This document shows, piece after piece, positions 1-11,713 of a DNA stretch of 46,615 nucleotides (position 1 is the first letter of the stretch; each line of letters begins with the position of its first letter). The stretch comes from Hirudo medicinalis. Taxonomy: Eukaryota > Annelida > Clitellata > Hirudinida > Hirudinidae. Made by a program: the position numbers and the translations under genes. The stretch covers positions 6,235-52,849 of the forward strand of contig MPNW01001008.1 in assembly GCA_011800805.1 (NCBI GenBank), in the 5' to 3' direction. The notes below the pieces were generated by a model that had not been told where the DNA came from, did no database searches, and saw nothing but the letters and a program-made list of their open reading frames with translations.

Positions 1-108
1 TTGAAATATCACAATGGTTTTATTACTGTTTATGCTATTAAACATCCAATTTGACAAAGTTCTGATTTTTATTCCATTCTTAAAATATATGTTGAAGTTT
101 ATTATAAC

Positions 109-277
109 AGCGATTTCTCTGTTGATTAAATATTATTGGGATCTCAAATTCACCCGACATCATCTAAATGGGGAGTATCCAGGGTATGAACAATCTCTTC
201 TTGAGACAGATCCAACTCAAGATAAATTCAATATTTACGTCGAACAAACACTTGGACATTACTTTGTTCATAATTAG
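109..277 (+). pseudogene. partial F-type lectin (fucolectin) domain, C-terminal half
   Basis: An open frame runs to a TAG at 275-277. Its last ~45 residues resemble the second lectin exon of the gene at 648-6167: both have an EYP.Y motif, a spaced DPT motif and a G.Y(F/V)V motif in the same order. This piece stops where the other continues into the final strand (LTICEIQVYG), so the domain is incomplete. It may be the end of an upstream relative whose start lies left of the window, or a relic left by tandem duplication. No signal peptide or splice donor rescues the missing end. The similarity is clear by eye but short. Confidence 0.45.
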
Positions 278-647
278 TAACCCAATGTGGATACTTGGAA
301 AATAAGTTTTTAAATGTTGCATTATTTAATAAAAGTAATTTTTATTTCTTAACAACAACTTCTACATGAATTCATTTCTAGCAAAAATTACTTTTTAAAA
401 TGGCAATTTGCAAGATGTAAACTTGCATTAAAGCAAATTAATAACTGAATAATAATAAAACCCTCATTTTCTATTATTTAGAATCAGGAAGTTTCCGAGA
501 GATATTTCTAAATTGATAGCTCTGAATAACTCATAGAATGGTTTTATTGAATAGCTTACAATGAAAAAGAAGATCTTAATACTAGCCTCAATATTGAATA
601 AGTTTCGTTTGATAACGTTGACTATGTTTCAGCAGTTCTTACAAATC

Positions 648-2848
648 ATGATTAAAAATATTTTGACTTATTTGCTAAAATTATTTAGTGTGTGCATGAT
701 ATGTCGAGCATATTTCGCACAGTCTGATGAAAATATTGCTTTACACAAGCCTGCCTTTCAAAGTTCAACGTGGTTGTTTGGTAAGGATGCAAACGAAGCC
801 GTAGATGGAAATTACAATCAAAATGTCGAATATTGCGCTCATGGTAGTAAAGAAGTAAATATTTTAAATTGGCTAGAGGTGGACTTGGTGGATTTGTATT
901 ACATATCGTTGGTCATCTTCACTCCTAGAAATACTTCAGGTAAAGTGTTTGAATTTGATAAAATCTAGAAATATGTTGCACAGCATAATCAAACTATTAT
1001 TAAAATAAAAGGTTTAGTTGAACCAGCTAAGAGACTGGGTTATGTATATATTGGGATTTCAAATTCTAACACCAGTGGAAAGGTTGAGTATCCAGTGTAT
1101 CCGTTGTGTAGACAATCTCCTTATCAGGCTGATCCAACAAAAAACATGTCAATTTCTTGTCGTCCAAACACTCCACCTGGACGTTATGTTGTTGTTCAAC
1201 AACCAACTACTCAATATGGATATTTGACAATCTGTGAAATTCAAGTTTATGGAATAAAGCTGAATAATATCTCAGGTTAGCATTGCTTATCAAACTTAAG
1301 ATGATTCAGATAAATGTGAATATTCAGGAAGTAATACCTGCCAAGGAAATTATTACGGAGATAAATGTGACAAATATTGCAATTGTGACAAAGGAGTGAA
1401 ATGTGATCAACAAGGAATTTGCCCGAATGGTTGTGATGCCAATTGGGAAGGAGAACATTGCGATAAAAGTATAACTAATGAATTTAAATTGTGTTATTAT
1501 GTTAGAAATAACTAATGAATTTAAGTTTAAAACTTAAGTGATTAGAAATAAACGTAATTTAAAATAAAAAAAAATTTGCAGGAACATTTAACAACAGCCA
1601 GTTAATAGGCTGCATTGAGTTCAGTGATTCATCAATTCATCAATTTGCTCGAGTGAACTCACAAAGCTGCATTGTCATATGTTCAGGATACGGTTTTACG
1701 TTTGCCGCAAATATGGTTTATTTGTTTATTAATTTAACCTGGAAATATCGTAATGAACAAAATGTTTTTACATTTTTGACGACAGACGTCAGGCATGTGC
1801 ATCTGCACGAATAATATGAATTGGACAAAACCCTGTCAGACAAATTGTTTACCACAAAGTTGTCATAACTTCTATTCAGGTTAATATTCACATGTTTTTG
1901 AATGATTTCATTTATCAAAAGTAGCTTAGTTTATAAATTATAAATTCGTTGAGTTTTATTTCATCGGTTCCACTTCATAATAATTTATAATATGTAGACC
2001 ATGTAACAATTGTGGGGCTTTCATATTATTGGCTACAACAGCACACTTAAATATGAAACAAACAAAATAACAGACACAAATTTATTAGTTTTATTACAAC
2101 CCACAGTTTGTCCCAATGGCACTTACGGATACGACTGCACATTGAAATGCAACTGCCTCAACAATGGAAGATGTTCCTACATGGAAGGACGTTGTGAAGA
2201 TGGTTGTGCCAGTGGANTTTGTCCCAATGGCACTTACGGATACGACTGCACATTGAAATGCAACTGCCTCAACAATGGAAGATGTTCCTACATGGAAGGA
2301 CGTTGTGAAGATGGTTGTGCCAGTGGATGGACTGGTGCTTCTTGCGACATTAGAGGTTTTTTGATGCAAATGTTTTCAAACATACAATGTTTATGTAAAA
2401 TAACGTAAAAATATTGAATAATGATGGTAGCGACTCTTTCGAGCATGCCAGTTATTAATAATAAGATCTCATTTTAGATTGCACAAAATCCAATGGCGGT
2501 TGTCTAGAAAATGAAATTTGTATTTCAAATTTGAGTGATATTTCGTCTTGCCAATGTAAGCAAGGATTTAATAGAACTTCCGTCTGGTTACTGTGCCAAG
2601 GTTTTCCAGGTTAGTTTAATCAATTTGTTATTGAAATTCAATTAATGAATTAGCAATTTCTCTCATAATATTTTTTTTACATTGTCAGAAAGCACCACCT
2701 CAAAGCTACAGGAACTTAGCAACCCTAAAAGCGATTTAAATAAATCGGCCATAATTGGAGGAGTAATTGGATCAATTGCAGGATTGAGTCTAATTGTTGC
2801 ATTAACAATATTATTTGTCACACGAAGAAAAAGGTAGAAATGTCATAA

Positions 2849-2924
<76 letters not shown>

Positions 2925-5900
2925 TAATAGCAATAGATTAAAATAATAATATTAATAAAATTAATACAAGAATTACTAGAATTAGAATAGAATTACTTGA
3001 AACAAATGGCTCATTTGTAGGACAAGAATGACCGAATCAACTTCACCATTGAGTAGGGAGATTTACCATCAGAAAGAAAGTTTGTTGATTATAATCACAT
3101 CTCAATCTACTGCCTGATTTTGTGCATTTAATAAGTTTATTTTTACATATTAATTATGTTTTAAGATATTGCGGTGGCTGACAACCCTTCCACAGAAAGA
3201 AAACTAAAGTTGCAAGAATTTCCTGAACACGTGAACAAAAATAAAACAACATTCGCCGCCGAATTCCAAGTAAGAATTTGTTGTTCCTCGTGGAGTCAAC
3301 TCATTGTTGGAAATAAATTTAAACTTCGAAGAATTTGAACCGAGGTGAAGAGTCGCACACAAAATATTCAAAGGAGGTTTCTTGGAAATTGAACAGATTC
3401 AAAAATATATTACCTTGTGAGTTTATTTTGCAATTTAAAAGCAGGCTAAGTTGTTGAACTGCTAAAAAAAACAATTAATGACAAAGTAAGTATATTTAGA
3501 TCAGCACAACAGAGTAAAACTGGTCAGGAAACCAAATGAGGATCAATCGGATTACATCAATGCCAGTTACATTCAGGTTTGAATAATATTTAACAAAATA
3601 TGTTACATTTCAACTTCTACATCGTAAATAATTCTGACAGGGGATCATTAAAGATGTTGTAATCGCTGCTCAAGGTTTCCATATTTTGTATTTTTAACTC
3701 AAATTATTTTAATTTTTTTGTAATTAACTGACTTTGTTTCTTTTTGCATTTAATAAATTTTGAATATGAATAAAGGTTGAAAATTATTTCAAATTAATTT
3801 GTGTTTATTTAATAATTACTAAATAATTTCTACAATAACTTATTTTTACTTGAATGAACATCTATTTACTATTATATAAATTTAAAGAACAAAGTGAATT
3901 TATAAATTCTCTTATTAGGACCAGTACAGAGCAGCGTGGATGATTTTTGGGAAATGATTTGGCAACAAAATATCGGAATCATAATTATGCTCTGCAGTTA
4001 TGTTGAACGAAAGAAGGTAATTATTTCAGTCTGATTTGATCTCACAGCACACCATGTAAAAGCTAATTTTCAACATACTTTAACAGGTTAAATGTGAACA
4101 GTATCTTCCTGAAGCAAACGATTTTACAGCTGGAAAATATACAATACAAAACCACAAAACAATCGTATGGCCTTCTTTCAGAATGAAGGATTTACGAATT
4201 TCTGATGTTAGTAAATGTGTTATACCCTTAATTTGGAATCGTTTTTCATCTAAAAACATAAAACTTCAAATTGATTAATTAATTTAAAGATGAATGGTCA
4301 ACAACGTTCCCTAATTCACCTCCATTTTACGGAATGGTCTGATCATGGAGTCCCAAACAACGTCTTCTACCTGCTGGATTTCTGTCGACGTTGTCAAAAA
4401 TTGTACGAGAAGGAAAAATGTGGAATCCTGGTTCATTGCAGGTAATTCCAAGAATTAAATTTCCTTATAAAAAACACTTTTAAAATTACTTTTAAAACAC
4501 TTTTAATTAAAAGCTTAGATTACACAAGCATAAACTTAAATGAATTACAACATTTCATTTAAAACACCAGCGCTGGAGTCGGAAGAACTGGCTGTTTTTT
4601 GGCCATTTATGATCTTCTGGTCAAAGGATATCAAGGATTGGATCTCAGTGTTCCAGAAACTGTCAACAACTTGAGGAAGCAGAGGATGAAAATGGTGGAA
4701 AAACAGGTGAATCTGTCTAAATAAATTGGAAGCATAATTTTAAATGAATATCTGTAACCAGTTGAAAATATTGCAGGCACAATACAACTTCATCTACGAA
4801 GCTTTAGCTGAAGAAGTCAAAACAGGACCAACAAGCTTCTCCAAAGACGAATTCACAAAGTTTTACAACAATTCCAAAGAGGGCGGCAGTGAAAGATCAC
4901 ACTTGATCTACCAACATAAAGTCTTTCATTTTATTTTCCTTCTGAGATGACTTATTCTAAATTTTAATACTAAAATCTACAAATATTTCTTTATTTCAGA
5001 TATTAAGCAAATGTTATTCGAGAACAACCAATGATGAAAGTGTCACATTCGTTAAAGTATCGCACATTTATAATTTTCTTCAATTCGACTCTTCTAAAAT
5101 TGACGTATTATTTTATCGTGTTTTCGTTGTAGGCTGTTACAGGTGAATACAACTTTTGTCTGGTGTCAAACTGGAGTCGAATAACCTGGAAAAATATTCC
5201 AGATTGTCAATGCATGCTAGTGTTTGATCCAAGAAATGTGAGTTGATAATTTGATTATTAAAATGAGCCTTTGATAAGAGTTCCGAAAGCATAAACACAA
5301 TTGCGAATGTTTGAACTGGTTGGTTTTTAGGAGAACGGTTTTATTCCAAAAGTAGGTCAACCAATCATCAGTGGACAGGTATGCATTTCGTTGGTGAATG
5401 AAACAAATTCAGAGTGGGGTAAAGTATTTGAGGTCCAAAAGAAAGGAGACAACGTGTCCAACTACGAGAATGTTATGGTGAATGCTTACGTAAGTTCTGC
5501 TTACAAAATTAATGTTTTAGTTACTTTCTCAGTAATTTGTGTCTATTCGTAAAAAAAAAATCATTTCGATCATAAAATTATAAGAATCCTCAAAATAAAA
5601 ACAAATATTTAATCCAGGAAAACACCAATATATCAATAGAGAAAATTATAAAGATGTGCTTGGTTGATAAAAAAGAAGATTATTTGGACTTTCTGACGTT
5701 CATGGAATTGTTTTCACAACTGCCAAAGGATGCAAACATTGCAATTATTTTGGGGTACATTTTGATTTTAGGAAATTATGTATGAAATCGAAATGATAAT
5801 ATTTTATTAATAATATTTTTAGAAATAACCACATGTTAGGATATTACTTCGTGGCTGCCTGTAACATCATCAGCCAATTAAAAGTTTACGATGAAATTGC

Positions 5901-6167
5901 AATCCTACAAAACCTTTGTGAACTTTGCAAGGTCACTGAGTATCAACCATCTCGGGTTACAAAAAGCTCTATTATTTATTTTAGTAATTTTTTTGTTATT
6001 CCCAACATTACAGAAGTATTATGGAAATGAAGGAGATATTTTCAAATAGTGAATATTTTGGCATTAAATAACATAATTGATATTAAAAAACTCGTTGCTT
6101 GTTTTTCCAGGTTTCCTTTGAGAAGCTCCACCAAGTTGTTCATGAATTTATTTTAACGTCTGGCTGA
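648..6167 (+). CDS. receptor-type protein tyrosine phosphatase with F-type lectin, WSC-like and EGF ectodomain
   Basis: This is a type I membrane tyrosine phosphatase. Exons: 648-939, 1018-1275, 1310-1468, 1582-1715, 1786-1879, 2107-2355, 2478-2609, 2689-2833, 3021-3079, 3166-3269, 3353-3416, 3500-3576, 3641-3674, 3919-4016, 4087-4206, 4290-4441, 4571-4706, 4777-4920, 5000-5056, 5133-5237, 5331-5489, 5618-5754, 5823-5931, 6111-6167. Every junction keeps phase; about 987 residues once the artefactual repeat in 2107-2355 is removed. Order: signal peptide (~25 residues, ending near RAYFA); F-type lectin (ALHKPAFQSS ... LTICEIQVYG); EGF; cysteine-rich WSC-like domain; two EGFs; membrane segment (IIGGVIGSIAGLSLIVALTI) with an RRKR stop-transfer; D1 with NRFKNILP, DYINASYI, DFWEMIW, WSDHGVP and HCSAGVGRTG; D2 without a catalytic signature. 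The first ATG could instead be at 561, but 648 gives a clean signal peptide. Odd points are WSD instead of WPD in D1 and the dead D2. The ligand is unknown; the lectin fold suggests a fucosylated glycan (family inference). Confidence 0.88.
2107..2327 (+). repeat. 110-bp exact direct repeat around a single N (probable assembly artefact)
   Basis: Bases 2107-2216 and 2218-2327 appear identical and are separated by one N at 2217. They encode the same EGF module twice within one apparent exon, without an intron. The other EGF modules in the window are one per exon. An unmerged overlap between two contigs joined by one N explains this better than a real tandem duplication. The true exon is probably a single 138-bp module, 2218-2355. 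It stays in frame either way, so the duplication does not reveal itself as a frameshift. Confidence 0.8.
2850..2921. repeat. (TAA)n microsatellite
   Basis: An almost pure run of about 24 TAA units lies in the intron just after the membrane-spanning exon of the first RPTP gene. It has no coding meaning. Confidence 0.95.
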
Positions 6168-7871
6168 ATATGTTGCTGCACATGAACGAATGCCCTGGTG
6201 AAAGGGTGTTGCTGTCCGATTAGGGTTGTAATTAGTGATTAGTTTTAGATTTTAAAAATTCGAAATTTACGAATAATTGTGAGTTTTGTTATTTTTTCGG
6301 CTAATAAATAGCTTTACCCTCTCAATTTTACAACTGTTCTACCACTGTGCGATACCGCTGAAAACCAGATAATCAAGGTTATGAGAAATATGTCCGCATT
6401 TTGAGAAACAAATTAGAGCAACAATTGATGAACGTGCAATTGTCTTGAGAACAAGTTATCAAAAACCAATACTATTAATTAATTACAAATTAAATATTTA
6501 ATTGTGTTAATTAGTTAACTCAATTACTTAAGTGAGTAAACACTTATAGCTATCAAATATGTTAACGATAATGCAATCAAATCGCAATGTATCCTGATCA
6601 CATTAACATTAAATCAATATCAGTCTAACAGGCCAAAAGCTGCTTCCTTAAAGTTGACCTCGTGCATTTTGGTAAAGGATCAGTTATCTTTAAAAAAAAA
6701 GTGCTTTTTTCATCAGGCACGACATGAGATGCAATTAGCTTAGTTACACTTATAAATATTATTGCACTCAGAAAATTCACAGATGTCCTTGAGCATCTCG
6801 GAATCGACGACGTCCAAGTTTACCTTGATGTCATTTACAGAGCCCTAACCTTTTCCAATGCGATCATTACCTGGAATTAGTAATATTTCAGATGATAATT
6901 ATTTTAGCTTCACGAAAGGAATAATAAATATTGAAGGGTAAGAGAATGTGCCACTATTTGTGTGACTATCACATCTTGACATTTAATATAAGCAATTACC
7001 GTACCAACCTGCGGATACTACCTCAACAATTCAACATCTAAAACTTCCTTGTTCATAGCAATTAGTAACCTTTTCTATCACTTCGACAATAGGCAGTTGT
7101 TAGATAGGCATGTATCCGTTTTGGCTCGTTTTAAAGTTTTGTTTCATTTACGGAGGTAAACTTTTTCCAATGATTCTTCCATTTGTACTTTCACTTGATT
7201 TTATTTATTCCTGCTTTTATGCAACTTCAGAAAACGCGTGCTGCTTGAGATAGGATTATTAACATTCTTTTACGCACTCAAAAATTCAGCTAAACGAGTA
7301 GAATATTGACATACTGTAATGATATAACAACGATGTCAGTTGTGATTTATTAAATCAAGTTAAATTGTTATTATTTAAATTTTATTTGTGTTCGTTATAC
7401 ATTTGTAAGGCTGAAATGGTGTCCATAAATTTAGAGGCATCAACATTAGTATTGTTATTAATGTAATAATATTAATACTTAAATACCTCCAGATTGACAG
7501 GTGTAGGAAGAAGCTTGAAATCAGCGATTTTAGCCTTCAATCCTAACTTGAATAAAAATTTAATTTAAATTTTTTTATTGCTGACATTTTTAGATTTTTT
7601 CATGAAAAGCATTAAAAATGTTTATCGATTTGAAGTGATTTTAAAGTTAAACTTTTTTTTTACTAGTGGGAAATGAAGTTTGCACAGCTTTTGTGGGTGA
7701 GATGTATACATTTGCTTTTGATTTTTAACACATATTAATAATAAATATTTTTAATAAATATTTTAATGTTGAATTTACGTAATATTTGTGAATAGGCTTT
7801 TATCAGAAAATTTTAACCAAATATTGTAAACGAGTTAAGTAAGCACATAAATTTAACTCATTATAAAATTT
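6168..7871. other. intergenic interval with one coding-like island
   Basis: This is mostly A+T-rich sequence without recognisable exons, repeats or elements. The exception is 6783-6880, which is less A+T-rich and open in several frames. On the plus strand it follows an acceptor-like TTCACAG and can read as ~32 residues beginning DVLEHLGIDDVQVYLDV before a stop. A minus-strand reading is also open. I do not recognise the peptide. A short ATG frame at 7672-7695 (MKFAQLLW, followed by GTGAGA) could be a first coding exon for the EGF gene that follows, but this is weak. Confidence 0.5.
6303..6308 (+). promoter_or_regulatory. candidate polyadenylation signal AATAAA
   Basis: AATAAA lies about 136 bases downstream of the TGA that ends the first RPTP gene. 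In DNA this A+T-rich the hexamer also occurs by chance, so only its position supports it. Confidence 0.4.
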
Positions 7872-8488
7872 ATGTCTATTATTTATTCTAAAATATTGTT
7901 TTTGTGTATTTTCAAAAATAAATTCATTGATGTTTGGCTGTTCTCCACAGACATCGACGAATGTAAACAAAACATGCACTTTTGTGACCTCACAATATCG
8001 ACATGCGTGAATTTCATGTGTGGATACAATTGTGATTGCTTCAGAGGATTTGAAAAGTGGAGAGAATATGACTGTATTGGTGAGCACCTGTAATTAGCTG
8101 ATCTTATCTTTTGAGTGCCTAAGGTATCCGAATGAAATATGAAGGCACCTATATCGCTCTACCGTTTGTCGTATATATCTATCCAAGAGAGCTTTTTGGC
8201 AGTACAAGCTGGGTTGCGGACACGACACATTACCACTGCTGCCATTACTGCCGCAAGCAACTAATTGAGCCAACCTACTCTCCAAGTATCGCTTGAATTA
8301 TGTCCTTGATTTCCCAGCATTTGAGGATTTTTTTTATATGAATGTATTTAATTGTCATAATTAAATGCTGGCTTAAATGATCTCGGACAATTATCCACAA
8401 CTTTTATTTAGCAACTTATTAAGTAATTACTTAAATCTTGTTCATATTTCACGTGAACCTGATCCTGTATATATATTCATATATGTAA

Positions 8489-8519
<31 letters not shown>

Positions 8520-9027
8520 TCCTGTAAATCCTGTTCATATGACTAAATGGTTGTGTTCCCGCTTGGTCTAATGGTTAAGACTTCCGCCTCTCACTGATTC
8601 CCATATTCGGGAGCACCGTCCTAATCATCCAGCTATGCAACGGACGTTAATGAACAAATGACTAAGTGGTAATAAATACATTGTGTACATTTAAAACACT
8701 TTCAGATGTCAATGAGTGTGAGATTAACACGCATCAATGTGATGTCGTTAGTACCGAATGTAACAACAACGTTGGTGCTTACACTTGCAATTGTAAACCT
8801 GGATTTCAAAGAGATCCTCATAACGACTACAGGTGCATTGGTTTGTAAAAGTTGAATTCTTCGTTGTAACTGATATTATCAATGATTTTGGATTATATTT
8901 TGACATTTAGAAACTTAAATATTTTACAGTTGTCTTCTGTAACTAATAATGCAAATACCACACACAAAAAATCTTTTCTAAATTTTTGATTGAATATTTT
9001 AAAATCATTGTTCGGGATTTAAGTAGC

Positions 9028-9064
<37 letters not shown>

Positions 9065-9088
9065 GTTATTGTTATTGTTATCGTTATC

Positions 9089-9130
<42 letters not shown>

Positions 9131-11713
9131 GTTATTATTATTATTATTATTATTAACCAGAAAATGTTATGTCTTGGATCATTTGCAGACATCGATGAGT
9201 GCAGAAATTCCTCACAAAAGTGCAACTCTGCAACATCCAGATGCAAAAACAATGATGGCGGTCACTCCTGCGAGTGCAAGAAAGGATTTGAACACGAGAG
9301 CCGCAATGATAAAGACTGTTTCGGTTTGCCATTTTTGTTAATCGCGCTAATGCTTAAAGAAGAAGGTGAAGAAGAAGAATTGACAAATGACTATTTCTGA
9401 TAAGGAATAATAATCGCTATAATTGAAGGCCATGTCACAAAAATGTACTTCATTTATATAGCGCCATATGCATAGCGTCAGAGGCGCTTCTTTTAACCGT
9501 TCATATAGCGCTCCTTCCCAAGGGCGCTTATGGCAGTGCAGGGTGGGTTTCGGACACGACACATTACGACTGTTGCCATTACCGCCGTATGCAGGAACGT
9601 AACCCATTCGGCCAACCTGCATAGTTTCATTAAGTTTTAAGTACTAAGTTATCTTTCAGCTCGAATATTTTTTAAGACAAAGGCACAACTAACCATTAAA
9701 CACATTTGCAAAACATAATAAGTATTTATATCTCACAGCCCTAAATGACTGCGAATCTTTGGATTATGATTGTGATCTTTCGACTACGATTTGCGTGAAA
9801 AGCAGTGGTAATAATTATCTTTGCAAATGCAAATATGGATTTGAGAAGATTCGATCAACCAATAATGCATGTGGAGGTGAGTTTAGTCTGTTAAATATTG
9901 ATAATAATAATTTAAAAGATCGTAAAAATGGTAATAATAATAATAATAATGAAATGATAGTTAATTTATATGGCGCTGCATGCATCAGAAACGACTATAT
10001 TGCTAATTGAGAACAAAATGTTATGCAAAATGCACTTAATAGTACTGTATTAAATGTACTATTGCACAAAGTGTACTATCGGTACTATTTCCTATTTGTT
10101 CGACCACATCAAACAGACATAGACGAATGTTCAGAAAATGCTTGTGATCAAGAATCAACAATTTGTCATAACACTCATGGAAGCTTTTTATGTCAGTGCA
10201 AGAGAGGATTTACAAATCTGAAGCAAACTACATGTTCAGGTTAATTATACTTTGTTAGACTTATTTTCGTCAAGTTACTTGCTTAATTAATTATTACATT
10301 AACACATTTAAATTTAATTAATTAATTAAAAATAACTTATAATCCTGCAAAAGATCTTGTAAATCTAACATCAATTTGCGATTACATCATTCAGACATAG
10401 ATGAATGTTCGTTGAACAAACACGATTGTGACAAACTGACCACAACATGTCATAACTTCGTTGGTGGCTACCGATGTCTCTGTCATGACGGTTACAAATT
10501 TAAAAGCGGAAGTAATACAAGCTGTGAAGGTAGAATAGTAATAACCTTGGTTAACAGATTTATTTATAATTTATGTCATTTATTATTTATTATTTATTTA
10601 TAATTTATTTATAATGCATTTTATTTTTTATGAATTAAAATTCCAACCAAAAAGAGGTCGACGAATGTTCAGAAATTACTTGTGATCAAAAATCGACGAT
10701 TTGTCGCGATCATGACGGGTGTCATTCTTGTCAGTGTAAATTCGGGTTCAAGAGATTGAATCATTACAAATGCTCAGGTTTATTTTTTTTTAAATTATTT
10801 TAAATATTCTTAAATGTTTGAATATCATAATTATATTTAATACTGAATTAATTCATCGACTGAATATATTAAATGATCAATTTATTACGAAAATCAATTT
10901 ATTTATTTATTTAAAATAAATTATTTTATTTAAATATTTTAAATATGCGTAAACATCAAAATGATTGATTGCTTAGCTTAATAACCAATTTAGCTTCATG
11001 TTTTATCAGATGAAGATGAGTGCATTTTGGAGAATAACGATTGCGACAATGAAACCACAACTTGTAAAAATACCGCTGGTAGTTACCAATGCCTTTGTCT
11101 TGATGGTTACCAATGGAAGCTCGGGAGTTCCAATAGCTGCGAAGGTTTAAAAATGGAATTAATTATTTAATCATATTCTCGTTGTACGCTAATTTAAATA
11201 AATTTAAATATTAATTATTAAATATTATAATTGGGCAGACTTGAATGAATGTGAAACGACGATTTTCAACAAAATAACAACGGATTGCATCAACAATGTC
11301 GGTTCATATGAACTTGTGTGCAGGGAGGGATTTGAATGGAGCAAAGATGGAGCCATTTGTAAAGGTTCATTTGATTTAATTAAGTTATTAATTGCATGCT
11401 CTTTCATTTGCTCTTTTCAAATTACATTTATGTCAAGTATCATTATCAGGCTTTATTCTTTGCGTAAACATATATTTATATATTTAAAGTAAACATATTT
11501 ATATATTTTTGTTTATATAAATAATATTTGTTATTTATGAATTTACATTTATAATCTTTAATAATGAAAACATCTTTACAGATATTGATGAATGCTTAAA
11601 CACAGAGAAGTATGACGTCGATGTCACATGCACCAACACAGAAGGAGGAGTTGAATTCAGCTGCTCTAAAGGTCTTCGTTTGGCTCAAAAAGGCGGTAAA
11701 ACCATCTGTCGAG
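7872..11713 (+). CDS. ten tandem EGF_CA exons (ectodomain of a probably truncated RPTP-like gene)
   Basis: Ten one-module exons, each bounded by phase-1 introns: 7951-8079, 8706-8840, 9189-9323, 9739-9876, 10117-10239, 10395-10529, 10655-10777, 11010-11144, 11239-11364, 11582-11713. Each codes for ~41-46 residues. Most begin D-(I/V/L)-(D/N)-E-C, have an aromatic residue before the fifth cysteine and end C.G, the calcium-binding EGF pattern. The last two modules have lost some cysteines. An in-frame ATG at 7872 opens a hydrophobic stretch running straight into the first module, so it may supply the signal peptide; the acceptor-like TCTCCACAG at 7941-7950 leaves this open. Downstream there are only relics of membrane and PTP exons, so the gene probably lacks a working cytoplasmic part. 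Alternatively these exons are the 5' half of the RPTP gene that resumes at 15358. Confidence 0.72.
8093..8285 (-). mobile_element. SINE copy (family S1)
   Basis: Read on the minus strand it starts near AGGTTGGC, has a core with AATGTGTCGTG followed by AACCCAGCTTG, then a TATA-containing middle, GTGCCTTCA, and ends GGCACTCAAAAGAT. The same order of blocks recurs at 9418-9622, 31635-31805, 32283-32470, 33350-33535 and partly at 44690-44800. It lies in the intron after the first EGF exon. The 5' block fits a pol III A box better in the 9418 copy (TGGCCGAATGGG), which suggests a tRNA-derived SINE. Confidence 0.75.
8495..8522. repeat. (AT)n microsatellite
   Basis: A run of alternating A and T lies in an intron of the EGF gene, just upstream of a tRNA-like sequence. 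Confidence 0.9.
8557..8650 (+). pseudogene. tRNA-Glu-like pseudogene or SINE head
   Basis: The sequence starts TCCCGCTTGGTCTAATGG and continues with a D-arm and anticodon region like tRNA-Glu (TTCCGCCTCTCAC, anticodon CTC). The second half is degraded: there is no GGTTCGAATCC-type B box, only ATTCGGGAGC. The acceptor stem does not close. It is therefore a tRNA-derived relic or the 5' head of a SINE different from family S1, not a working tRNA gene. Confidence 0.6.
9027..9155. repeat. imperfect (ATT)n microsatellite
   Basis: About 125 bases of ATT repeat with GTT and CGTT interruptions in the intron immediately before the third EGF exon. Its six-frame readings give meaningless poly-Leu or poly-Ile strings. 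Confidence 0.95.
9418..9622 (-). mobile_element. SINE copy (family S1), most complete 5' end
   Basis: Read on the minus strand it begins CAGGTTGGCCGAATGGGTT, which contains a good A-box-like motif. It then has GGCGGTAATGGCAACAGTCG, the conserved AATGTGTCGTGTCCG, AACCCACCCTGCACTGCC and GCGCTATATAAATG blocks. An extra GCGCTAT-type segment makes it longer than the other copies. It sits in the intron between the third and fourth EGF exons. Confidence 0.75.

Noticed and set aside
1998..2106. Extra coding sequence upstream of the EGF exon at 2107
   Set aside because: The frame that joins the EGF has a TAA upstream, while direct splicing from 1879 to 2107 keeps phase with a good CCCACAG acceptor.
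8094..8285. Minus-strand 63-codon frame
   Set aside because: It coincides with a SINE copy; the same blocks recur elsewhere with different frames, so it is not a gene.
8557..8630. A functional tRNA-Glu gene
   Set aside because: The 5' half is tRNA-like, but the T arm and B box are degraded and the acceptor stem cannot close.
9019..9341. Open frames of poly-Ile and poly-Leu on both strands
   Set aside because: They are translations of the (ATT)n microsatellite. The real coding content is only the EGF exon 9189-9323.
9347..9622. Minus-strand 91-codon frame
   Set aside because: It coincides with another S1 SINE copy plus A-rich flank.
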